Positions 1 through 8,864 of a DNA stretch of 24,717 nucleotides are shown piece by piece. The position numbers and the translations under genes are program-made. Numbering within the stretch: the first letter of the stretch is position 1; the number at the start of each line of letters is the position of its first letter. The stretch comes from Coemansia sp. RSA 922 (Eukaryota; Kickxellomycota; Kickxellomycetes; Kickxellales; Kickxellaceae). Location of the stretch: positions 1-24,717 of the forward strand of contig JANBQS010000243.1 in assembly GCA_027577415.1 (NCBI GenBank). The letters run 5' to 3'. Below the pieces are notes generated by a model. The model made no database searches, had not been told where the DNA came from, and worked only from the letters and a program-made list of their open reading frames with translations.

Positions 1-3000
1 GCTATTAAAAAGATCAAGCTAGATGCGCGCGACACTGAGGGCAATAAAAAGATCTTTCGCGAAGTCACTACTCTCTCCCGACTACACCACCAGAACGTCG
101 TACGCTATTATACGACGTGGGTGGAGACTCTGGACGTGTCAGAGAAGATGGATGATATTCCCGAGGAAGAAAGCGAAGGTATCTCATCTGGCGTGGATGC
201 GTCGTTCCCGTCCTTTGGCGCATCGACATCGCATATTTCGTGGTCGACTAATGACAACGAGTTCGAGTCTGATAGTAGCAGTAGTAGCTCTGACAGCGAC
301 TCGGACAGTGGCCGCAATGACGCTGTCGAAGTGAGCAGCAACCATTTCATTTCCTTTGGCGACGAAAGTGGCGATGGTGCGACCAATAGCAGTGGTGTCG
401 ATGCTCTTGATTCGCTTAGTCCGGGAACCGATACTGACGCGCAGGCTCACTCGAAGAGCGGCCGTGGTGCAAATGTGTTTTCGGCTATTCGCTTTGGAAC
501 CATGGGAGCCGGCGCTGACACGTCCAACAAGCGTGAGCGGTCGCGCTCAGTTGCTCTATACAAGCCTCGACGCGAACTACCTCTGCGCGTATTTGGCACC
601 GACCTAACCGATGACACACACGCGACGACCGAGGAAGCCGAGTCTGAGGTCAGCGAAAAGGTCCAACCGCCAAAAAAGACACCATCGGGGCTTGATGTTC
701 GGGAGCATGCGGGTTACAATCGCGGTAAACTTGGGTCTTCTCGGCGCAAGGAGAGTAAGCAACTGACAGTGGCACGACCCAAAAAGCAAAAGATTCTTTA
801 TATTCAGATGGAGTACTGCGAGAACAAGACCCTCAACGACGTCATTAAAGAAGGTATGGACGAGAAGGAGTGCTGGCAGATGTTTGGACAGATCCTCGAT
901 GGCCTTAACCACATACACCAGCGAGGTGTGATCCACCGGGACTTGAAGCCTGTCAATACTTTTCTTGACGGTGCTGGCGATATTAAAATTGGCGACTTTG
1001 GATTGGCCACCTCTAGCTTTGCCCCGATCGACAGCTCTATTTCTAGACACGTGAGCCTGGACCGCAGCGCCGAAGACGCGATGACCGCTGATATTGGCAC
1101 GTCGACTTATGTAGCGCCCGAGGTTACTACGAAGGGTAGCGGTGCGACGCGGTATAACCAGAAAGTGGACATGTACTCGCTAGGCATAATATTTTTCGAA
1201 ATGTGCTACCCGCTAAACACAGCCATGGAACGTGCCAACGTATTACACAATCTGCGTCGACCCGAGATTGTGTTTCCCCCGGATTTTCCAGTCGAGAAGA
1301 TGCAACTACAGTACCAGATTATTAAGCGCTTGCTCGACCACAATCCACGCTCGCGACTGTCCAGTGCCGAGCTACTTGAGAGCGATTTGATGCCGCCCAA
1401 GATGGAGGACGAGTATATCCGTGATACGATCAAGACTATTGCTAATCCGTCACAGCCTTATTTTGCCAAACTGTTGGAATCCCTGTTTGCGCTCTCTACG
1501 GACAAGCATATTGATGCGACATACGATTACCGGTCGAACGATATCCAGGCCGAGCAACTGAACACTGTGTTTCTTGACCGTATACGTGAACTGATGACCC
1601 GCGTTTTCCGTACTCATGCCGCCGTCGAACTGACGACTCCTGCGCTGACGCCCAAAACTGACCTATTGGATATGTATCAAAGGCCCGCGTTGTACTTGGA
1701 TCCTAAGGGTAATGTGGTGCAGTTACCGTATGACCAGACTGTAACGTTTGCTCGATATGTGGCGAGAACCAAGATGACGGAGATTAAGCGCTACTGCTTT
1801 GACCGTTATTATGTTGCCAATGCTGTTGGCGGCCAACCAGTTAGTTACACTGCGGCGTCGTTTGATGCTGTGACTAACCGCAGTGCTCACGCCGTGGCAG
1901 CAGCGGAAGTCATATCTGTGGCTTGTGAGGTGTTTGACGAGTTGCCGGCGTTTCGCAATATGCCGACAGTGCTAATGATCAACCACATGTGTGTGCTGGA
2001 CGCTATCTTGGCATACTGCGGTATTATGCATCCAGAGTGGACGGTGGCTACTGATCGCAGACAAAGTGGGGGTACGGTAGCTGACGGATCTATTCGCGTT
2101 GTCGACTATGCTGGAGATGCTCGACCGGAGGACAAACAGCGACAAGCGCAGTTTGTCCGCAACGTGTGTTTTTGTCTGGGCAGCTTGTATAAAGAAAAAT
2201 CGCACCAGATCAGGCAGCGCATCCAGGTCATGAGCTTGTCGACCGGTGTCAAGTTGCATTCGCAGTCGCTCGACCGACTACAGATGTTTATGGATATTCG
2301 CGGCGACCTCAACACAGTGCAGCGCGAGGTATTGGCGAGAATCGGCAGTGAGTGCGGCATGGCTGGCACTGTTTATGCGGTCAGAGGTGCTGAGTATGTA
2401 CAAGGCGTGGTCCGTGCTTTTAATGAGTTACGGTATGTCGAAGCTACTGTGAGACACTTTGGCAGGGCTATTCCGTTTGTCTATGCGCCGCTGTTTAACC
2501 ACCATTACTCGTACTATGAGGGTGGCTATACGTTCCAGATTATGACTGACCGATCTCCCGCCAAGGCTAAACATCCGCAGGTTCTGGCACTCGGCGGACG
2601 CTACGACGGGCTTTTGGCGAGGTTCCGCCACTTGGCTGGCAACTACTCGCTCCCTGATAAAGGCGGGGCCGGTGAAGCTGCACCGACCGGTGTAGATGCC
2701 ACGGTATTGGCTGCTGCCAGCGCCGAGCGTAAGGCGCGCGATATGGCGTCCGAAATTGGTCCAGCCGCAGCTGCTAAAGAGTCAAAGGTCGTTCCGGGTA
2801 GTACTGTTGGCGAGCTGTCGTCTATGTCGTTTGCGCGGCGTCTGGGGTCAGTGCACTCCACTGACGTGTGGCAGCAGATATATAACAAGGGCGGAGACGT
2901 AGCTAATGAGCCGATATCGCCTGGGAGCATAGCGATCGGCACTAATTTATCGGCTGGTAGCGCGGTTCTAGGTACTGCCCGAGACGTGGTGTGTGTGGGC

Positions 3001-4131
3001 GTCCAGATCCAACTAGACTTGGTTATTCAGGAAATGGCGCGGTACCAACAGCAGATATTGCAGACAGCTGAAACCTCCTTACACCCGACCTTTGGTCTGT
3101 GGACGCGCAAGCGCTGTGACGTCGTCGTTGCCTCGTTCGGCACAAAACCGATGCTTAAAGAACGTATAGCATTGGCGCGTGAGCTGTGGGCGAACGGCCT
3201 ACGTACAGATTTCTTGTTTAACGACGACCCCGAAATGACAATGGAGCGACTAGTAGATATCTGTCGTGATCAGGGTATGAACTGGATCGTGACATTGAAA
3301 CGCAAAGCGGCAATCAAACGGCGTGACATTAGTGCTGAGAAAAACAGTGCTCTGTTGTCTCCTGATGCCAAATACGTGTACAAGGTGAAGAATATTTTGC
3401 GGAGAGTCGAGTGCGAAGTACCCCGGGAGAGTTTGAGCGAGTGGCTGTTGATGGATATTCAGGAACAGTATCGTTTGGATTTGAATACTCATGATGCTAG
3501 AGCCGGGATGGCTGGTATGCTGGCTGATAGTGCTGCGGCGTTACGTCTTGGTCGTCAGCATTTGGGCGCTAGCATGAGCCATGTCGCAACAAAATTGGGA
3601 ACCGGACCTGCGGGATCGGGTGGAGCTATCAGTTTGTCAAAAGACGGTTCGAGTGCGATTATCGGCGCGCAGCAACAAGGTCTTGGCGGATCAATCGTCG
3701 GCAGTGGGACAGGCGGCAACCCACCCAGCAGCGGAAGTAGTGCCAGCGCGTTTGGTTCTGGTGCAGGGCGACTCGAATTAGTTGTTGTTAACCCGCAGCA
3801 ATCTACGAAGAACTTGAACCGGTCTAAACACAAGCAGAAACTCTTACTGACTGAGCGCGCCACCCTCAGCGTCAACCGTATTATGAGCGAAGCCAAGACT
3901 GCGCCTGTCTTGGTATTTGAGCTTGGCGACGAATTGTTGCGAAAGTTGGGCGGCGAACCTAGTATACTATCTGACGCGGGTTATAAACGTATCATGGAAT
4001 TGTGCTCGGCTCATCAGCGTGCTTATATTGTGGAGCTGCGATCGTATATGGAAAGATATAGACGTGATGGATGTACTTATGTCTGGTTATACTCGGCCAA
4101 GAGCGACTGTGCTGCTACTTACAAATTGTAG
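1..4131 (+). CDS. GCN2: GCN2 eIF2-alpha kinase, 5'-truncated by the window edge
   Basis: Translation sensor kinase that phosphorylates eIF2-alpha when uncharged tRNA accumulates during amino-acid starvation. The frame is open from base 1, which falls inside the kinase N-lobe (AIKKIK, the ATP-binding Lys), so the RWD and pseudokinase regions lie outside the window. Visible in order: a Ser/Asp-rich acidic insertion at about nt 121-790 between N-lobe strands, the hinge segment IQMEYCENKTL, the catalytic loop HRDLKPVN (near nt 934), DFG (994-1002), and an activation loop in which both Thr residues matching the autophosphorylated pair of yeast Gcn2 are kept (codons 1084 and 1099). A HisRS-like domain follows (roughly 1440-3300), with GGRYDGLL near 2595 and several low-complexity insertions. 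The C-terminal domain ends in an AYIVELRSYMERY...YVWLYSAKS segment resembling the Gcn2 C-terminus. The stop is TAG at 4129-4131. No intron is seen in this part. Identification is by motif recognition and domain order. Confidence 0.97.
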   Translation, partial: AIKKIKLDARDTEGNKKIFREVTTLSRLHHQNVVRYYTTWVETLDVSEKMDDIPEEESEGISSGVDASFPSFGASTSHISWSTNDNEFESDSSSSSSDSDSDSGRNDAVEVSSNHFISFGDESGDGATNSSGVDALDSLSPGTDTDAQAHSKSGRGANVFSAIRFGTMGAGADTSNKRERSRSVALYKPRRELPLRVFGTDLTDDTHATTEEAESEVSEKVQPPKKTPSGLDVREHAGYNRGKLGSSRRKESKQLTVARPKKQKILYIQMEYCENKTLNDVIKEGMDEKECWQMFGQILDGLNHIHQRGVIHRDLKPVNTFLDGAGDIKIGDFGLATSSFAPIDSSISRHVSLDRSAEDAMTADIGTSTYVAPEVTTKGSGATRYNQKVDMYSLGIIFFEMCYPLNTAMERANVLHNLRRPEIVFPPDFPVEKMQLQYQIIKRLLDHNPRSRLSSAELLESDLMPPKMEDEYIRDTIKTIANPSQPYFAKLLESLFALSTDKHIDATYDYRSNDIQAEQLNTVFLDRIRELMTRVFRTHAAVELTTPALTPKTDLLDMYQRPALYLDPKGNVVQLPYDQTVTFARYVARTKMTEIKRYCFDRYYVANAVGGQPVSYTAASFDAVTNRSAHAVAAAEVISVACEVFDELPAFRNMPTVLMINHMCVLDAILAYCGIMHPEWTVATDRRQSGGTVADGSIRVVDYAGDARPEDKQRQAQFVRNVCFCLGSLYKEKSHQIRQRIQVMSLSTGVKLHSQSLDRLQMFMDIRGDLNTVQREVLARIGSECGMAGTVYAVRGAEYVQGVVRAFNELRYVEATVRHFGRAIPFVYAPLFNHHYSYYEGGYTFQIMTDRSPAKAKHPQVLALGGRYDGLLARFRHLAGNYSLPDKGGAGEAAPTGVDATVLAAASAERKARDMASEIGPAAAAKESKVVPGSTVGELSSMSFARRLGSVHSTDVWQQIYNKGGDVANEPISPGSIAIGTNLSAGSAVLGTARDVVCVGVQIQLDLVIQEMARYQQQILQTAETSLHPTFGLWTRKRCDVVVASFGTKPMLKERIALARELWANGLRTDFLFNDDPEMTMERLVDICRDQGMNWIVTLKRKAAIKRRDISAEKNSALLSPDAKYVYKVKNILRRVECEVPRESLSEWLLMDIQEQYRLDLNTHDARAGMAGMLADSAAALRLGRQHLGASMSHVATKLGTGPAGSGGAISLSKDGSSAIIGAQQQGLGGSIVGSGTGGNPPSSGSSASAFGSGAGRLELVVVNPQQSTKNLNRSKHKQKLLLTERATLSVNRIMSEAKTAPVLVFELGDELLRKLGGEPSILSDAGYKRIMELCSAHQRAYIVELRSYMERYRRDGCTYVWLYSAKSDCAATYKL

Positions 4132-4518
4132 CTTGTATGCTTATAAAAATATATATTTGCTCACTCTATTGAACCTGAAGCCCTGATTGCGTCGGGTGAA
4201 TGACTGCGTTTTTTCAAGTCAACGGAAGCAAGAGGAAAAAAAATAGCCTACAAAAGAATCCCTTTTAAAAATATACTGATATTCCTCTGTTCTGAACAGC
4301 CGGAAACACGAGACTTTCGGGAAGAGAGCAAAAAAAAAAAAAACCTCACAGTCAGCGAAAATCAAGCACTACTCTTGACTGAAATAGGACAAAGGTTCGC
4401 TTAAATTCTATTGTGACAGCAGCCATTCCTCCCTCCATCTCGTTTATTTCATCTCTCTCTTTCTCATCCTTCACTAGTTCTTTTAACAAACTACAAATTT
4501 TTGTGTGAACAAGCCTAC
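4132..4518 (+). promoter_or_regulatory. Intergenic region with family-1 promoter module for the 4519 gene
   Basis: Begins as the GCN2 3' UTR (AT-rich, poly-A runs). A one-mismatch version of the family-1 motif, CAGTCAGCG, is at 4349-4357. A weak TATA-like TTAAATTC is at 4401-4408, about 118 bp before the ATG, and a CT-rich leader covers 4424-4485. A second near-motif, AAGTCAACGG at 4215-4224, lies about 45 bp before a TTTAAAAATATA stretch. Spacing matches the other family-1 promoters, but the TATA box here is poor. Confidence 0.4.
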
Positions 4519-4815
4519 ATGGAGTCTATCTGTATTGAAGCATATTGTGATAACTCTACTATTTGGTACTTCCATATTCCAAGTGTCGATAGTATTGCAA
4601 GTATGAATGAGGTCGAACTTGTGAATACTATAGCCAAGGCAGTGAAACTTAACAAGGACTTTACCGGAGAGTTTTTCATCGACAATAAGGTTCTAGTTCA
4701 AGAGCGTCAAGCATATCTAGAGAATAATCTAAAACCTCCTCAAGATGATGACAGGTATACCTGTGAGAAATTTGATGTTGAAGGAACTACTGTTATTATT
4801 CACAGGCGCAAGTGA
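4519..4815 (+). CDS. Small unknown protein, family 1 (beta-grasp-like), 98 aa
   Basis: I do not recognise this protein. The first ATG is at 4519; a reading from 4501 would need a TTG start, so I prefer the ATG. The hydrophobic pattern suggests strand 1 (ICIEAYC), strand 2 (IWYFHIP), a helix (VELVNTIAKAVKL), a third strand (GEFFIDNKVL), then a linker and a last strand (TTVIIHRR). This is the order of a ubiquitin-like fold, inferred by eye only. No signal peptide, membrane segment or catalytic motif is seen. It is the first of at least five plus-strand genes of similar size and layout in the window (5379, 14293, 21893, 23382). A CAGTCAGCG/TATA-like module lies upstream. Being coding is supported by a CT-rich leader, plausible codon use and the family resemblance; function is unknown. 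Confidence 0.6.
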   Translation: MESICIEAYCDNSTIWYFHIPSVDSIASMNEVELVNTIAKAVKLNKDFTGEFFIDNKVLVQERQAYLENNLKPPQDDDRYTCEKFDVEGTTVIIHRRK

Positions 4816-5378
4816 CCAATAAGTACTTAACAGGCCTTGAGAATCCTCCAACCATATCATTTTTATTTCTAGACGATAGTTGTTGCTTGGCAGAGTTTAT
4901 TCGTCTTTAATAGAGCTGAAGAAAAAAGCCTTGCTTCACTGTATGTTACAGATTGTCGTGTATTGTCTTCTGACTCGGAAGAACTTGTAAAAAAAAATCC
5001 TGGTAGGACAGATTCCTAATGAGACGAACTCGCTATTCTTTTCCGAAAGGATAGTTCCCAACAAAAAGGCTCTATAAATAGGCTGATGTGGACTTGGTGG
5101 GGGGATATACACTTCCATTAGAAGCTTCCAATGCCTCCAGTCAACCTTTCAAGAATCGCCAAAAGCTCAACTAAGCAGGGAAGAATGCCACAGTCAACGA
5201 AGGAAAAAAATCACGCCACCCTTCACTACCAACCCTTGGCAACAAAAGCCGCTATATAAAAGAAGCAGTGCCAGCACTCCTCTCTTTTTAGTGTCAAACC
5301 CTTTCTCTCCTCTTTTCTTTACTACTATCCCTATTATTTCTAGACACACAAAAAGCAACTTTTAAGGAACTAGTAGCC
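4816..5378 (+). promoter_or_regulatory. Intergenic region and promoter of the 5379 gene
   Basis: Holds the clearest family-1 promoter: CAGTCAACG at 5191-5199, TATATAAAAG at 5253-5262, a CT-rich leader at 5277-5340, and the ATG at 5379 (126 bp after the TATA). A near-copy of the motif (CAGTCAACC, 5138-5146) and a second TATA (CTATAAATAG, 5070-5079) lie further up, and only an 11-codon ORF follows that one before the next TATA. This may be a duplicated or relict promoter. No other gene is seen. Confidence 0.55.
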
Positions 5379-5672
5379 ATGTCCACCCAATCAGAATTAT
5401 ACATCGATCTTTACGAAGGAGAGCAAATACAATATTCTTGCCTAATTCCATTTACCGAAGGTTTTATTGGCAAGGATGTTAAGGTACTCCAAAAACACAT
5501 AACTCAGTGCTTGATAGATAGAGGTCTAATTCGTACAGGATGGGTGATTTTGTTTCACACCATAAATAACGTGGCCTTACGAGGAGTACTGTTCGGGAAA
5601 GGAAAGTACTCTGAAGTGCTTGAGGTATTTGAAGGCTATTATCGCATTCCCGTCAAATCGGTTGTGCTATAG
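5379..5672 (+). CDS. Small unknown protein, family 1 (beta-grasp-like), 97 aa
   Basis: Not recognised. The ATG at 5379 follows the best TATA box of the island at the expected distance. Predicted pattern: strand 1 (ELYIDLYEG), strand 2 (IQYSCLIPF), helix (VKVLQKHITQCLIDRG), strand 3 (GWVILFHTINN), and C-terminal strands (YYRIPVKSVVL). This is a compact alpha/beta domain with ubiquitin-like topology by inference. No secretion signal or transmembrane segment is seen. Neighbours are the family-1 gene at 4519 on the same strand and family-2 genes on the other strand from 6087 onward. The intact ORF, TATA box and CT-rich leader argue for a real, expressed gene; function is unknown. Confidence 0.65.
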   Translation: MSTQSELYIDLYEGEQIQYSCLIPFTEGFIGKDVKVLQKHITQCLIDRGLIRTGWVILFHTINNVALRGVLFGKGKYSEVLEVFEGYYRIPVKSVVL

Positions 5673-6086
5673 AAAGTATTGGAGCATTCAATAATACACA
5701 GTGCGGCACAGAAAATTCAAACCCCCCGTTTGGCTGGGTGGCCGCAGCTAGCAAGTATGCCAAAAGCTTTCTTTGTCTTTGCCCTTGCCCAACTGGCTCG
5801 CGTCAGGTTGGGAATCGCTTCAGACTTCAATTTATTTGTCCTTTGGCAACCTCATCACCCCTCCTACTTATTTTCCAACCATTTAGAGGATTCGAAATAA
5901 ATAAAGGATATGTGTACACTGGCCTATGTATATTTTCCAGTGTTGTTGGTACATACTAGTTTATAATCTGTCCCTATAGAGTGGAAATATTTATAGTAAA
6001 GTTATATATTGCGACAACAATTACTACTAGGTTGGACAATAATGTAAGTACTTCATCTGCTACTTACACTATCTTGTGAACTATCC
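5673..6086. other. Intergenic, no convincing gene
   Basis: The 3' flanks of two converging genes. Two overlapping 73-codon frames (5679-5900 and 5738-5959) are present but have no domain pattern. A TATA-like AAATAAATAAAG at 5896-5907 is followed by an ATG at 5911 that opens only 18 codons. It could be a decayed gene or simple 3' flank. Confidence 0.4.
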
Positions 6087-6434
6087 CTACTGGCCAAAAG
6101 GTGGACGGGGCATCCATATAGTGGTACTCGGTAACATAGCTTCTCTTAGCCCGCGAGCCAGTTCTTCATCAACAAATTTCTCCCCAGTATTATCAGGTAT
6201 AGAAAGATCAATAACAATATAAAATATGCTACTATCATGTAGTCTCTGTAGGGCATTGTCCCACATATGTATTAGTTGCATGTTGGCATCAAGCTGGCCG
6301 CTACTAAAGGGGTAGTTATTGCTTAAAGCAATGCGCAGATTCTCATTAAATCCTTTTATTATTTGCTCTTCAGATAACCAAGATCTATATTTGCGGGGTG
6401 TTTTAAAAGCATTAGGTTCATTGGCTCCCACTGT
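6087..6434 (-). pseudogene. Family-2 small protein gene without a start codon (5' end lost)
   Basis: The minus-strand frame is open from the in-frame stop at 6471-6473 down to a stop at 6087. No ATG occurs in this frame before the well-formed coding part; the longest reading starts with GTG at 6431. About 114 residues remain, including the family-2 style pair of segments MQLIHMW and SSIFYIVID (19 residues apart, as in the 7201 gene). The N-terminal part of about 24 residues carried by other members (the IYYIFVD type of strand) is missing. The break coincides with one arm of a 27-bp inverted repeat (6410-6436), and a family-2 upstream region (6732-7111) is still present beyond the other arm. 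No ATG exists on the minus strand between 6735 and the arm. An alternative is a spliced gene: CCTAAC followed by CATCCACAG reads as branch site plus acceptor just before 6434, but a 5' exon is not found. Confidence 0.5.
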
Positions 6435-6678
6435 GGATGCGTAAGCACTTTTCTTTGTTAGGGAATAAAATCAAAATAAATCTAGGCTAAGCCTTAAAAA
6501 TTAGGCTTAAAGTTAGTAAAAATTTTTCTCTCTGGACCGTTGATAAGGGGGGTTCGCCACGCCTAGAGAGACGGGTCAGCTACCAGAAAACAGAACAGGG
6601 TGAGGACAGGCCGCAACAATAATAATAACTGCGGCCTGTATAGGGTGGGCCCCACAGTGGGAGCCGATTCTCCTAATG
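6410..6678. mobile_element. Candidate small inverted-repeat element (MITE-like)
   Basis: Imperfect inverted repeats of 27 bp at 6410-6436 and 6652-6678 (core GGCTCCCACTGTGG, outer CATTAGG) enclose about 215 bp. The interior contains a perfect 8-bp hairpin, AGGCCGCA/TGCGGCCT (6608-6638), and no ORF. It sits exactly where the neighbouring family-2 gene loses its 5' end. No clear target-site duplication is visible at the outer ends, so a transposon origin is unproven; a local inversion or duplication could also give the arms. Confidence 0.4.
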
Positions 6679-6731
6679 TAACCAAGACGTCCTGACGTCG
6701 TCAAGGTATAACAAAAGTAAAAAAAATAAAG

Positions 6732-7111
6732 AATGAGAGGAAGGGCTACTCGTACGTCTTTTATAAGGCAGTTGAATTATAAGAATCGTATTTGCAGAAT
6801 AGGCGAAATATGTCATTTTCTCTGAATGTAGGCCAATGGTTGTGTGCTTTGTTAGACGTGGAATAACAGATTCGGAAAGAGAAATACTGCTGATAGGACT
6901 TTGGCTGTTTCAGATACTTTTACTCAAAGAATGTCCGCAACCAGTGGCTCTACTAGTATCTAAATTGTTTTTCATGTCATTATAAGCCAAAAGGCGCCCT
7001 TTAGAATTTTTCTTTGGTGGCAAAAAGGGGGTGTTATTCTTTTAGGCTGCAGTATTGTAGGCATGGCCATGGCCATGAAAAAATTGAGCGAAGAGCAGCA
7101 AAGCAGAGTGT
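6732..7111 (-). repeat. Family-2 conserved upstream region, copy R1
   Basis: About 380 bp that aligns along its length with 9017-9390 and 12336-12717. Stretches identical or nearly so include AACAGATTCGGAAAGAGAAA and ATAGGACTTTGGCTGT (with R2), and ATTATAAGCCAAAAGGCGCC (with R3). Read on the minus strand it ends in a TATA-like TTATAAAAGACG (6775-6764) followed by a pyrimidine-rich leader, so it looks like the promoter of the truncated gene ending at 6087. It carries no conserved reading frame. Confidence 0.75.
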
Positions 7112-7200
7112 TTCTTACAAAGTATTTGGTGTCAATTTTATTGAATACTAGAGTGTAAGCAACATTTATGCCTTGACCCTGTTTCTCTGAACAAAAGTGT

Positions 7201-7605
7201 CTATAAGAGTGGGTCGTCCCTCATCAATTTACAATTGTGTGCTGCATACATTAGCATAGTTTCCCAGTTAAAGCAAGCCAGTGCTTGCTCCATCCACAGG
7301 TCCTCGACGTAAATAATATATTTACACTTAGAGGTTATATCCGTTTCAGTCGGACCTATATACTTTCCACACTTATCCAACATAGCGCATGCTGGTGTGG
7401 CTAGGCTGGGTAGAGCTAGGATTTTACCAGAGACAAAATTATTAGTTTCTTTGGCATGTATACCAAGGTCCAATTGAAGATTTTTAGTTTGCCTTGCTTT
7501 AAATAGACAATGTAGAGCTATGTGAAACTCTTCTATCTCTGAATCGAAACTACAGTCTACAAATATGTAGTAGATGAACTCGTCTTCTTGAATACCTTGG
7601 GTCAT
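7201..7605 (-). CDS. Small unknown protein, family 2, 134 aa
   Basis: Not recognised. Start chosen at the ATG at 7603-7605, because an upstream in-frame ATG (7734) would add a poly-Phe/Ser leader encoded by CT- and poly-T-rich DNA that looks like a 5' UTR. The protein has an N-terminal strand (FIYYIFVD, residues 10-17), a second strand (FHIALHCLF), and the family-2 pair AMLDKCGKYIG (74-84) and CKYIIYVEDL (94-103). Three family members come out at 134-135 residues, which supports this start. There is no signal peptide or membrane helix. Its upstream DNA does not align with the R1-R3 regions that precede the other family-2 genes, so it may be under different control or be an older copy. Ubiquitin-like topology is possible but weaker here. 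Confidence 0.6.
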   Translation of the reverse strand: MTQGIQEDEFIYYIFVDCSFDSEIEEFHIALHCLFKARQTKNLQLDLGIHAKETNNFVSGKILALPSLATPACAMLDKCGKYIGPTETDITSKCKYIIYVEDLWMEQALACFNWETMLMYAAHNCKLMRDDPLL

Positions 7606-7974
7606 TTTGTAAAAAAAAAAAATAAAAGAAAAATCTTTAGTTGAAGAAAATGTAACAAAAAATTTTAGGGAAGCAAGAGAGGTACTGCTACTGGAGCACT
7701 TGGGAAACGACAGGTGGGCGAAAAAAAAACCCACTCAACAGAGCCATGACTTGGAAACGTCACTAACGATTTGGGAGGTGTGATGATTGCCTTTGAACAA
7801 AGAATAGCCCCAAAGAGCTGTCAGTGCTATACTTTTTTCAATAGCATGATACGGCAGCGGTAGATGGCAGGGAGTAGGTTGATTCCATAGCAACAACGTA
7901 TTTTTAACAATTTGCCAGTAGATACTTAGAACAGTAGGCTGAATAGAATGATTCGGCACCAATATAATGGTTCA
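7606..7974. other. Intergenic, upstream of the 7201 gene
   Basis: Poly-T and CT-rich leader on the minus strand next to the ATG at 7605. A 75-codon minus-strand frame at 7735-7962 (start GTG-like, then HSIQPTVLSIYWQ) shows no recognisable pattern. No TATA box is obvious and nothing else is supported. Confidence 0.35.
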
Positions 7975-8181
7975 ATGACAGAGTTGGTCTTTACAAAACT
8001 ACTGGCACAAGACCCTGGACCTTTTGATTCTGAGAAAAAGGCTATGGAATGCCTGAAGCGTATTGAATCACTGGCTCATGGACCTCCACCTGTGTCCTTG
8101 GTACATGCTACATCACATTGTCTGTCAGCACATCAATATAGAGCAGATAAATATAGTGTAAATTGTTTATTGTCATATTAA
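7975..8181 (+). CDS. Short hypothetical ORF, possibly a gene fragment, 68 aa
   Basis: The frame is open from an ATG at 7948 (77 aa) or 7975 (68 aa) to TAA at 8179-8181. Composition is protein-like: an acidic/basic helix (SEKKAMECLKRIESLA) and then AHGPPPVSL. It is converging with the broken gene that ends at 8264 and overlaps none of the repeats. It resembles neither family by eye. It could be an exon relic or chance. Kept at low confidence. Confidence 0.25.
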   Translation: MTELVFTKLLAQDPGPFDSEKKAMECLKRIESLAHGPPPVSLVHATSHCLSAHQYRADKYSVNCLLSY

Positions 8182-8213
8182 TTGTCACTTAAAAGAATTA
8201 ATGGCACACGTTC
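8181..8213 (-). repeat. Shared 3' flank of family-2 genes, copy 1
   Basis: About 30 bp just 3' of the broken gene. It matches 11746-11778 downstream of the 11802 gene (shared core TTGTC-CT-AAAAGAA-TAATGGCACA with a few differences). With the upstream regions R2 and R3 it shows that whole gene units, not only promoters, were duplicated. Confidence 0.55.
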
Positions 8214-8581
8214 AAAATATTAGAATTGCAACTCTACTCGGTTGTTTCCGCCTGCTCAATTGGCTAATCAAGAGGACACAACTCAGTACAATCATATGCT
8301 TCTTTACGTACCTCTGACAAATACTTGTCAAACATTGTTCCTGCAGACTCTTCTGATAGGAATACGTTACCTCCATCTGCCAAATCACCCATTAAGTCGC
8401 TTCCAAAGCCTATAACATACAAACACCCTTCATGCATTAATTGGATGACTTTAGTAGGTTCTCCTAGCCTCTGTCCCCTAGAGTTCAATTGAATAAAAAT
8501 ATTGTCGCCTTTTAAGTGTTTATTGCAGGCTCCCATTATACGACTCATCCATTCGCCAGTAACATCAGTACCGACCACCTT

Positions 8582-8600
8582 TAAAGCCCAATCAAAATCG
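8582..8600. repeat. Target-site duplication, left copy (19 bp)
   Basis: TAAAGCCCAATCAAAATCG; matches 8865-8883 at 18 of 19 positions. It lies in frame in the broken family-2 gene. Confidence 0.85.
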
Positions 8601-8864
8601 GAGCTTGGAGCCGGCAGCAATAGCTGCGATGACACTAGGCTGAGTATCGGGCTTGTTTGCCAATAAACTACGTACCGTCTTTTGACGGCTTAACTTCTGT
8701 TAGTGGCATGGCCTGTGGGTGTGAACCCTTGGTTTCGCCTGGCGGGTAAACCAGACATATGCGCTGGAGGCCGGCTTGGATATGGCACATGAACTGAACC
8801 CCACAAGGGGCATTGGCTAGTATTTTTATATTATTCAATAAACTCAGTTATCTCTCTATCTCTC
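8601..8864 (+). mobile_element. 264-bp retroposed insertion (SINE or 5'-truncated LINE)
   Basis: Bounded exactly by the 19-bp direct repeat. Plus-strand orientation is shown by the 3' end: AATAAA at 8837-8842, then a tail of TATCTCTCTATCTCTC running into the right target copy. Two stem-loops are visible: TGGTTTCGCC...GGCGGGTAAACCA (8730-8753) and CCCC-ACAA-GGGG (8799-8810). No long ORF is present. A variable-length 19-bp duplication, a simple-repeat tail and the lack of terminal inverted repeats fit target-primed reverse transcription by a non-LTR machinery. No tRNA-type A/B boxes are convincing, so a LINE 3' fragment is somewhat more likely than a SINE. Confidence 0.75.

Noticed and set aside
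121..790. Acidic Ser/Asp-rich insertion in the GCN2 kinase N-lobe as something novel
   Set aside because: Gcn2 kinases of other fungi also carry a long acidic insertion at this place, so it is expected.
5070..5190. Separate promoter and gene at the CTATAAATAG box
   Set aside because: Only an 11-codon ORF follows before the next promoter; kept as a possible relict promoter only.
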